Shown piece by piece: positions 1 through 5,132 of a stretch of 5,132 nucleotides of DNA. The position numbers and the translations under genes were made by a program. Source of the stretch: Candidatus Thiodiazotropha taylori (GTDB taxonomy: Bacteria > Pseudomonadota > Gammaproteobacteria > Chromatiales > Chromatiaceae). The stretch's first letter is position 1. The number at the start of each line of letters is the position of its first letter. Below the pieces are notes generated by a model. That model worked only from the letters and a program-made list of their open reading frames with translations. It ran no database searches and was not told the DNA's origin. Location: NCBI GenBank assembly GCA_019100305.1, contig JAHRHW010000333.1, positions 1-5,132 of the forward strand. Reading direction: 5' to 3'.

Positions 1-833
1 CTGCCATGTTCCCCGGCGCGGGCGGCTTCGATGGAAGCGTTGAGTGCCAGCAGATTGGTCTTGTCTGCGATCTCGCTGATCATCCCCAGGATGCCGGTGA
101 TCTCATCGCTCATGGTGTTGAGCTGCCGCATCGTCTGGTGACTCTGTTCGATCATCCCCAGGGTGCGGTTTTGCGCTTCTACCACTTGTGATACGGATAC
201 CTGACTGCTCTTGGCCTTCTCCATATTGTCGGTGGCGATATTGGAGACCTTCTGCATTTCGTCGGTTATGCGGGTCAGGTCGTGCTGGCTGAGCAGCAGG
301 TTGCTCATGGTCTGGCTGGTATTCAATGCCTGCAGCTCAGCCGCCTTTTCGTTGCGCATGATATAGGCGGCGTTGTCCGCCATCGCGTCCAGGGATTTAT
401 TGATCCGCTGCAGGGTTTTCGCCAGTTCACCATGCAGCCCGGCGGGCAAGGTGCGACGATAGTAACGGCCTTGCGACACCAGTTCGAAGCTGGTTTTAAC
501 CTCGCGAAAGAAAGTCTCCAGCTGGTCAAGCGATTCATTCAGATTCCAGGCGATGTGGCCGGCTTCACCCATCCAGGGGACTTCGGTGATGCGTGAGGAG
601 AACTGACCATCGAGCATCTCGTCGAGTACCTGTTCGGTCTGTTTCATCACCCGGAATGGCATCTTCATACGATGAGAGATTATGCCTGCAACGATCAGCG
701 TACCCAAGGGAAACAGCCACTGCCAGTGGTGGTAGCCCTCGCCCAGCCATGTGGAGAAGACAGATGCGATGCTCAACAGAACAAATATCAGGACATAGAT
801 CTTAAGTCTGGTGGCCAAATACAAACGTTTCAT
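1..833 (-). CDS. Methyl-accepting chemotaxis transducer, CetA-like (partial, C-terminus beyond the left edge)
   Basis: This is the N-terminal 277 residues of a chemoreceptor transducer that relays a signal to CheA/CheW at the inner membrane. The frame is open from ATG (831-833) to the window edge. Residues about 11-29 and 36-53 form two membrane segments joined by only a few residues (LGEGYHHW), so there is essentially no periplasmic sensor domain. HAMP-like sequence follows (about 57-110), then a probable second, divergent HAMP unit (about 110-152, with GRYYRR and INKSLDAM), then a coiled coil. The highly conserved MCP hairpin tip begins at about 252 (EIADKTNLLALNASIEAARA) and is cut at residue 277. 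The gene starts inside the upstream PAS gene, overlapping it by 32 bp; AAAGG lies 10 nt before the ATG. Inference: it gets its sensory input in trans from the PAS protein, as CetA does from CetB. Membrane topology and the second HAMP are judged by eye. Confidence 0.93.
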   Translation of the reverse strand, partial: MKRLYLATRLKIYVLIFVLLSIASVFSTWLGEGYHHWQWLFPLGTLIVAGIISHRMKMPFRVMKQTEQVLDEMLDGQFSSRITEVPWMGEAGHIAWNLNESLDQLETFFREVKTSFELVSQGRYYRRTLPAGLHGELAKTLQRINKSLDAMADNAAYIMRNEKAAELQALNTSQTMSNLLLSQHDLTRITDEMQKVSNIATDNMEKAKSSQVSVSQVVEAQNRTLGMIEQSHQTMRQLNTMSDEITGILGMISEIADKTNLLALNASIEAARAGEHG

Positions 834-1329
834 AATTCTCGAACCTTTGGTCGTTTATTGCTTGGTTCAAAAGCTCAGTTGAGGCAGCGATCGCGTTTTT
901 CGGTCCGGCACTGGTCTCTTTGCTCAGCATCTGCTGATAGAGCCCACTGAAGTAATCCACCGCCTCTCTGCTCGGTTTACGTCTCACCGAAAAATAACCG
1001 ATGATCTGATCCATCGGATCGTAGTCCGGTGTGACATTGGCCAGTACCCAGTAGTGATCGCCGTTCTTGCAGAGATTCTTAATATAGGCAAAACACTCTT
1101 CGCCCTGCATGATTTTGCTCCACAACAGATGGAACACACCACGGGGCATATCCGGGTGACGCAACAGATTATGTTGCTTGCCAAGCAACTCTGTTTCCCG
1201 ATAGCCACTGATCTTCATGAACAGCCTGTTCGCGTAGACGATTCTCCCCTTGGTATCGGTTTTTGAGACGATAAAATCCCGTTCGCTGACCAATACCTCC
1301 CTGTTCGTCGGTTGTATCCCGTTTTTCAT
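802..1329 (-). CDS. Stand-alone Aer-type PAS sensor protein (CetB-like)
   Basis: A soluble protein of 175 residues with one N-terminal Aer-type PAS domain (about 20-120) and a short helical tail, with no membrane segment and no MCP signalling domain. It keeps the Aer motifs RHPDMP (57-62) and KNGDHYWV (88-95), and Asn34, Arg57, His58 and Asp60 fall at exactly the E. coli Aer positions known to matter for FAD binding. Position 79, Trp in Aer, is Cys here (GEECF instead of GEPWS). The tail ends NYETFVFGHQT; its last codons overlap the start of the membrane transducer gene, implying co-transcription and probably translational coupling. The ATG at 1327-1329 is preferred: it gives gapless agreement with Aer and lies 10 nt after GGAGG. 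An in-frame GTG at 1333-1335 would add two residues but is only 4 nt from GGAGG. Inferred role: cytoplasmic redox or energy sensor acting on the adjacent transducer. Confidence 0.92.
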   Translation of the reverse strand: MKNGIQPTNREVLVSERDFIVSKTDTKGRIVYANRLFMKISGYRETELLGKQHNLLRHPDMPRGVFHLLWSKIMQGEECFAYIKNLCKNGDHYWVLANVTPDYDPMDQIIGYFSVRRKPSREAVDYFSGLYQQMLSKETSAGPKNAIAASTELLNQAINDQRFENYETFVFGHQT

Positions 1330-1339
1330 AACCACTCTG

Positions 1340-1344
1340 CCTCC
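1340..1344 (-). promoter_or_regulatory. Ribosome binding site of the PAS gene
   Basis: On the minus strand this reads GGAGG. It is 10 nt from the ATG at 1329 and 4 nt from the alternative GTG at 1335. Four nucleotides is shorter than usual spacing, which together with the alignment to Aer favours the ATG. Confidence 0.6.
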
Positions 1345-1446
1345 GTCAGATTCCCTGGTTGTCTCTACTGTTGATCGACAGAGGGGGTTATTTCTTTACA
1401 GCTGATTGTACAGCCTGAAATCAAATAGTGAGTATTACTTTCTGCT

Positions 1447-1467
1447 CCATATGTCTATTCGATATGG
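1447..1467. repeat. Small inverted repeat, possible operator
   Basis: CCATAT (1447-1452) and ATATGG (1462-1467) form a perfect 6-bp dyad around a 9-bp centre. It overlaps the proposed -10 region of the minus-strand promoter. A dyad of this size could be chance, and no known regulator is recognised. Confidence 0.2.
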
Positions 1468-1490
1468 CCGGTATACTTTAATTGTGTCAA
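1461..1490 (-). promoter_or_regulatory. Candidate promoter for the PAS/transducer operon
   Basis: The minus strand carries a perfect -35 box TTGACA (1485-1490), followed after 18 nt by CATATC (1461-1466), a poor -10 box with 3 of 6 matches. Just inside is TAAAGTAT (1473-1480), which matches 7 of 8 bases of the flagellar sigma-28 -35 consensus TAAAGTTT. The sequence 9-11 nt further on (around ATCGAATA) is only a weak match to GCCGATAA. Either sigma factor is possible. The call rests on consensus matching only. Confidence 0.25.
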
Positions 1491-1510
1491 TTTTCTGTCT
1501 ACGGTTTATC
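1482..1510 (+). promoter_or_regulatory. Candidate sigma-70 promoter for aer
   Basis: TTGTGT (1482-1487) and TTTATC (1505-1510) are spaced by 17 nt, about 115 nt upstream of the aer ATG. Both boxes are imperfect. The -35 box overlaps the opposite-strand TTGACA, so if both are real the two promoters would compete or be co-regulated. Confidence 0.15.
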
Positions 1511-1624
1511 CTGATTCAGGAATTACGAATTCAGTCGATGTAGTGAACTTGAAAGCGTCTTTTGTGCAGTGAAAATTCCGTCCCAATAACATAACTTTAC
1601 AAAGATTTTGAAGGCCTCAACGTA

Positions 1625-3193
1625 ATGAAGATCAATCAACCTGTGACCAACCGGGAAAAAGAAGTTCAGCAACATCAAAACATTCTCTCGACCACTAACC
1701 TGAAAGGCGCCATCACCTATGTAAATCAGGATTTTATCGAGATCAGTGGCTTCGATAATGGTGAGCTGTGTGGTCACAATCATAATATAGTGCGTCACCC
1801 CGATATGCCGCCGGCGGCCTTTGAAAGCCTGTGGGATACAGTTAAAAAGGGTAATCCCTGGATGGGGATCGTTAAAAACCGCTGTAAGAATGGTGACCAC
1901 TACTGGGTGGATGCCTTTGTGATGCCGATTCTGAAAGGTGGCGAGACCTTCGAGTATCAATCGGTCAGATATCAGCCGAAGCGTGACTGGATCGAACGGG
2001 CAGAACGGATCTATCAGCGACTGCAGCAGGGAAAGGGATTCCAGACCGGTCTGCTGGCACGTATTGGAGTGCGTCAAAAATTGATATTGGGCAATCTCCT
2101 GGCGTTGCTGCCTGCCCTGGGGCTTGGCCTGTCAGCGGAGTCGGAAGCGCTCGGTTTGATTGGATTTGCCATCACCGGGTTTTTGATGATCGGGGTGAAC
2201 TCACTGCTCTTGAGTCCCCTGCAAAAACTGGCAAGCCAGGCAGCCGAGGTCTACGACCAGCCGGCCATGCGTCAGGTCTATACCGGCCGGGATGATGAGT
2301 TCGGTCAGATTCAGCTGGCGCTGAAAATGCAATCGTCACAGATCAATGCGATTGTCGGCCGCCTCTCGGATACTACATCCAAGCTGTCGAACCTGGCCCA
2401 GGTGAACTACGGTACCTCGGTGCAGGCCAACCAGGGAGTCGAGCAGCAACAGCAGGAGCTCTCCATGGTGGCCACCGCCATGACCCAGATGGTTGCAACC
2501 GTTCAGGAGATTGCGCGCAACACGGTGCTTGCCTCTGAAGCCACCCGCTCAGGCCAGAAGGAATCCGAATCAGGTCAGAATGTGGTCCAGCAGACAGTCG
2601 ATTCGATCAATGCGCTCTCCGGCGATGTGCAGCAGGCGGCGGGTGTGATCGATCGGCTCTCCAAACAGAGCTCGGACATTGGGCGTGTGCTTGAAGTGAT
2701 CAAAGAGATCGCGGAGCAGACCAATCTGCTGGCGCTGAATGCCGCGATCGAGGCCGCCCGGGCAGGAGAGAATGGGCGCGGTTTTGCGGTGGTCGCCGAT
2801 GAGGTGCGTAATCTGGCCAGCAGAACCACCCAGTCGGCCAAGGAGATCGAGGAGATGATCGAGCATCTGCAGTCCGGCAGCAGTCAGGCCGTCGGAGTGA
2901 TGGAGCAGAGTCGCTCACAGGCAGAAACCTGTGTGGGTCTGGCCGCCAAGGCTGGGGATGCGTTGCAGAGCATCTCAGGCGTGATCGATAGCATTACCGA
3001 TATGAACCAGCATATCGCCACAGCTTCAGAGCAGCAGAGTTCGGTGGCTGAAGAGATCAATCAGAATATCGTCAATATCAACCAGGTGGCTGACAGCACT
3101 TCCGAGGGAGCACATAGGAGTGTGCAGGCCACTGAAGAGATGGCGGAAGCAATTGAGCGTCTCGATAATCTGGTGGTGCAGTTCAAACGTTGA
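1625..3193 (+). CDS. aer: Aerotaxis/energy-taxis receptor Aer (PAS-TM-HAMP-MCP)
   Basis: A complete 522-residue Aer receptor, close to the length of E. coli Aer (506). Such proteins sense cellular redox state through FAD bound in a cytoplasmic PAS domain and control flagellar rotation through CheW/CheA. Residues 1-120 are the PAS domain, with Asn34, Arg57, His58, Asp60 and Trp79 at the same numbers as in E. coli, inside NIVRHPDMP and GNPWMGIVKN. A hydrophobic hairpin (about 153-169 and 174-196) anchors it in the inner membrane without a periplasmic domain. HAMP spans about 195-245 (SPLQKLA, then DDEFGQI). The signalling domain has its tip at about 361-398 (EQTNLLALNAAIEAARAGEN and FAVVADEVRNLA). 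It ends in FKR, so there is no C-terminal NWETF-type CheR tether. GAAGG lies 10 nt before the ATG. The gene is divergent from the split PAS/transducer pair and probably its paralogue. Confidence 0.96.
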   Translation: MKINQPVTNREKEVQQHQNILSTTNLKGAITYVNQDFIEISGFDNGELCGHNHNIVRHPDMPPAAFESLWDTVKKGNPWMGIVKNRCKNGDHYWVDAFVMPILKGGETFEYQSVRYQPKRDWIERAERIYQRLQQGKGFQTGLLARIGVRQKLILGNLLALLPALGLGLSAESEALGLIGFAITGFLMIGVNSLLLSPLQKLASQAAEVYDQPAMRQVYTGRDDEFGQIQLALKMQSSQINAIVGRLSDTTSKLSNLAQVNYGTSVQANQGVEQQQQELSMVATAMTQMVATVQEIARNTVLASEATRSGQKESESGQNVVQQTVDSINALSGDVQQAAGVIDRLSKQSSDIGRVLEVIKEIAEQTNLLALNAAIEAARAGENGRGFAVVADEVRNLASRTTQSAKEIEEMIEHLQSGSSQAVGVMEQSRSQAETCVGLAAKAGDALQSISGVIDSITDMNQHIATASEQQSSVAEEINQNIVNINQVADSTSEGAHRSVQATEEMAEAIERLDNLVVQFKR

Positions 3194-3207
3194 GCCGATG
3201 TGCGGCT
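3193..3207. terminator. Weak hairpin at the aer / dehydratase convergence
   Basis: AGCCG (3193-3197) and CGGCT (3203-3207) pair perfectly around ATGTG, starting at the last base of the aer stop codon. No T-run follows on either strand, so it is not a standard intrinsic terminator. The rest of the 47-bp gap (3194-3240) shows nothing recognisable. Confidence 0.15.
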
Positions 3208-3240
3208 GCTGATCGTCTGGCGCGGGAGATTGCTTGTGTG

Positions 3241-5115
3241 TCAGGCTCTGGCCTTGTCCGGGATTTCCGGCTTTGTCTGGATTTCGTGTTCCGGAACCAG
3301 CTGACCCAGTAATAACCGCAACTGCTGACTGTCGAGCGCCTCTGTGGCGCTGCTCATCTGTTGCATGATGCCGTTCAGCCACTGCCAATCGACTTGGCGG
3401 TGGTGGGCCAGCAGAACCTTTTCGTGGCTGGTCTTTGCCAGCTCTTCCTTCTCGTGAAACAGCTCCTCGTAGAGCTTTTCACCAGGTCGCAGGCCGATGT
3501 ATTCAATTTGAATATCCTGCCCCAGGGTGCGCCCCGAGAGGTGGATCATCTGCTCGGCCAGGTAGCTGATCTTGATCGGTTCTCCCATGTCGAGAACAAA
3601 GATCTCACCACCTTCTCCCATCACTACCGTCTGCATGATCAGCTGGCAGGCCTCCGGGATGGTCATGAAATAGCGCTCCATTCTGGGATCGGTGACGGTC
3701 ACCGGCCCGCCCTCTTCGATCTGCTTGCGGAACAGTGGAATCACGCTGCCGGCGGAGCCCAGCACATTGCCGAAGCGGACCGTAATGAAATGGGTATCGG
3801 AGTGGGCATTGAGGTTCTGACACAAGATCTCCGCAGCACGTTTACTGGCTCCCATGACATTGGCCGGATTGACCGCCTTGTCGGTGGAGACCAGGACGAA
3901 CACGCCAGTGGAATACCTATTTGCCATTTCCGCTACCACCCGGGTGCCGAGCACATTGTTGCGCACCGCCTGACGGATTCGGTTCTCCAGCATCGGCACA
4001 TGTTTGTAAGCCGCTGCGTGAAACACCACTTCAGGCCGGAACTCATCGAACAGACTCTCCATGTAGGGCTGATCGGTCACGTCACCGAGATGGCACTCCA
4101 GGTTCAGCTCCGGATAGCTGTTCAACAGCTCCATCTCGATGGAGTAGAGGTTGAATTCACTGTTTTCCAACAGCACCAGTTTGGCGGGATTGAGCTTGGC
4201 AAGCTGTCTGCAGAGCTCAGAACCGATCGAGCCACCGGCGCCGGTGACCAGGATCACCTTGCCGGCCAGTGTGGCATCGATTGCCTGCCAGTCGAGTGAG
4301 ACCGGGTTGCGCCCCAGCAGGTCTTCGATCGAGACCTGTCTCAGGTGGTTGATCTGGACATTTCCCGACATCAGGTCGTTCAGCTGGGGTACAGAGCGGA
4401 AAGGTACGCCGGCGGATTCACAAAACTCGACCACCCGTCGCATCTGCGAGGATGAGGCGGAAGGGATCGCCAGCATGATGATATCGATACTCAACTCATC
4501 ACAGAGTGCCGGAATATCCTCACTGGTGCCGGCCACCGGCAGGCCATGAATCTCCCGTCCCTGGCGACGCTGCTTGTCATCCACGAAGGCCACCGGCCTG
4601 AAGTCGCCGCGCCGGTTGCGCAGAATGTCTCTGGCCAGCATCTCGCCGGCTTTGCCTGAGCCGACGATCAGTACCCGTTTGCCCGGCGCCAGGTCCAGAT
4701 GCCGATCCTTCAACAGGCGATAGATCAGGCGTGGGCCGCTCAACAACATCACCAGCAGGATGGCATGGATCACCGGGACTGAACGGGGTACCCCACCGGC
4801 ACGGGTAAAGACGAACAGCAAAGCCACCCCGACCACGGTACCGACCAGTACCGCCTTGAGGATCCGCATGATGTCGGGTAGGGAGGCAAAGCGCCAGATG
4901 CCCCGGTAGAGGCCGAACAGCAGAAACGCTGCCAGCTGAACTGGAAGTATGTAGAGCAGGGCCTGTAGCGCGTCCTGATAGAAAGAGACAGGCACAACCT
5001 CCAGGTTGTAGCGGAACCAGAAGGCCAGAAACCAGGCGATCGGCACCATCAGCACGTCATGAGCCAGGGCAACCCCCTGGGATCGTAAATGACGCGGTAA
5101 GATCTGTCGGCTCAT
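3241..5115 (-). CDS. Membrane nucleotide-sugar 4,6-dehydratase/epimerase, WbpM/CapD/PglF family
   Basis: A complete 624-residue inner-membrane enzyme, near the length of P. aeruginosa WbpM (665). The family typically converts UDP-GlcNAc to UDP-4-keto-6-deoxy-GlcNAc, the first step toward modified sugars for O-antigen, capsule or glycoproteins. Four N-terminal membrane segments (about 15-35, 48-69, 86-104, 112-127) precede a first Rossmann-like domain (VLIVGSGKAGEML, from 148). The catalytic dehydrogenase-like domain has the NAD site TGAGGSIGSE (291-300), AYKHVPMLE (369-377), STDKA (410-414), MGASK (421-425), VRFGNVLGS (446-454) and LRPGEKLYEEL (542-552). Met421 replaces the usual Tyr of YxxxK, as known in WbpM-type dehydratases, which supports dehydratase over simple epimerase activity. 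The ATG at 5113-5115 follows AGGAG (5123-5127) by 7 nt. It faces aer tail to tail; any operon partners would lie upstream, beyond the right edge. Exact substrate and product are not determinable here. Confidence 0.95.
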   Translation of the reverse strand: MSRQILPRHLRSQGVALAHDVLMVPIAWFLAFWFRYNLEVVPVSFYQDALQALLYILPVQLAAFLLFGLYRGIWRFASLPDIMRILKAVLVGTVVGVALLFVFTRAGGVPRSVPVIHAILLVMLLSGPRLIYRLLKDRHLDLAPGKRVLIVGSGKAGEMLARDILRNRRGDFRPVAFVDDKQRRQGREIHGLPVAGTSEDIPALCDELSIDIIMLAIPSASSSQMRRVVEFCESAGVPFRSVPQLNDLMSGNVQINHLRQVSIEDLLGRNPVSLDWQAIDATLAGKVILVTGAGGSIGSELCRQLAKLNPAKLVLLENSEFNLYSIEMELLNSYPELNLECHLGDVTDQPYMESLFDEFRPEVVFHAAAYKHVPMLENRIRQAVRNNVLGTRVVAEMANRYSTGVFVLVSTDKAVNPANVMGASKRAAEILCQNLNAHSDTHFITVRFGNVLGSAGSVIPLFRKQIEEGGPVTVTDPRMERYFMTIPEACQLIMQTVVMGEGGEIFVLDMGEPIKISYLAEQMIHLSGRTLGQDIQIEYIGLRPGEKLYEELFHEKEELAKTSHEKVLLAHHRQVDWQWLNGIMQQMSSATEALDSQQLRLLLGQLVPEHEIQTKPEIPDKARA

Positions 5116-5122
5116 GCAACCA

Positions 5123-5127
5123 CTCCT
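5123..5127 (-). promoter_or_regulatory. Ribosome binding site of the dehydratase gene
   Basis: The minus strand reads AGGAG 7 nt before the ATG at 5115, a standard spacing that supports this start. Only 17 bp remain to the window edge, so the promoter is not visible. Confidence 0.65.
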
Positions 5128-5132
5128 GGGGC

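Larger units (their letters stand above)
1330..1624. other. Divergent intergenic region between the split-Aer pair and aer
   Basis: These 295 bp separate two divergently transcribed energy-taxis units and look richer in A and T than the flanking genes. No convincing coding frame is seen: the minus-strand frame reaching in from 2077 is the antisense shadow of aer. The region holds candidate promoter elements for both directions between about 1447 and 1510, a dyad at 1447-1467, a direct repeat TACAGC at 1397-1402 and 1409-1414, and the two ribosome binding sites (1340-1344 minus; GAAGG at 1610-1614 plus, 10 nt before the aer ATG). With the promoters this close together, the two units may share regulation. 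Confidence 0.6.

Noticed and set aside
282..596. Plus-strand open frame of 104 codons
   Set aside because: Antisense to the HAMP and coiled-coil part of the chemoreceptor transducer, with no independent support.
1..833. The left chemoreceptor as a truncated pseudogene
   Set aside because: The frame is intact and conserved up to the first base of the window; it is cut only by the window edge.
1397..1414. Direct repeat of TACAGC as a regulator site or repeat array
   Set aside because: Two short copies 12 bp apart with no third copy and no known matching regulator; could easily be chance.
1523..2077. Minus-strand open frame of 184 codons running from aer into the intergenic region
   Set aside because: Mostly antisense to the Aer PAS domain; the translated sequence mirrors the conserved PAS codons and shows no family of its own.
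3194..3240. Intrinsic terminator between aer and the dehydratase gene
   Set aside because: Only a 5-bp stem and no T-run on either strand; recorded only as a weak hairpin.
3851..3853. Met in place of the catalytic Tyr of the dehydratase as a sign of inactivation
   Set aside because: MxxxK is the known state in WbpM-type UDP-sugar 4,6-dehydratases, so it indicates subfamily rather than loss of function.
3361..4299. Plus-strand open frame of 312 codons
   Set aside because: It lies fully antisense to the clearly conserved dehydratase, has no recognisable domain, and its composition (many His, Gln and Leu) is typical of a reverse-strand shadow.

Overview
The window looks like chromosomal DNA from a motile, Gram-negative proteobacterium, most likely a gammaproteobacterium. 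The basis is Aer-type energy-taxis proteins that match the numbering of E. coli Aer residue for residue, a WbpM-type surface-glycan enzyme, dense coding and moderately high GC by eye. Genus cannot be set from the sequence alone. No mobile element, RNA gene, CRISPR array or tRNA was seen.

Layout: (1) 1-833, minus strand, is the N-terminal 277 residues of a membrane chemoreceptor transducer that has two membrane segments but no obvious sensor domain; the left edge cuts it in the signalling hairpin tip. (2) 802-1329, minus strand, is a soluble stand-alone Aer-type PAS protein lying just upstream of the transducer and overlapping it by 32 bp in another frame. (3) 1330-1624 is a 295-bp divergent intergenic region with candidate promoter elements and a small dyad. 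(4) 1625-3193, plus strand, is a complete one-piece Aer receptor (PAS, membrane hairpin, HAMP, signalling domain). (5) 3194-3240 is a short convergent gap. (6) 3241-5115, minus strand, is a complete membrane-bound nucleotide-sugar 4,6-dehydratase of the WbpM/CapD/PglF family.

How the genes fit together: genes 1 and 2 look like a split Aer, comparable in architecture to the Campylobacter CetA (membrane transducer) and CetB (PAS protein) pair. They sit back to back with a fused Aer. The locus therefore carries both forms of the same redox/energy sensor, probably feeding one CheA/CheW pathway. The two PAS domains align without gaps over about 100 residues (48 of 101 identical by hand count). However, the stand-alone PAS has Cys where Aer has the FAD-associated Trp79, so the two may differ in cofactor binding or signal. 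The dehydratase belongs to a separate function (LPS O-antigen, capsule or glycoprotein sugar synthesis) and reads convergently toward aer.
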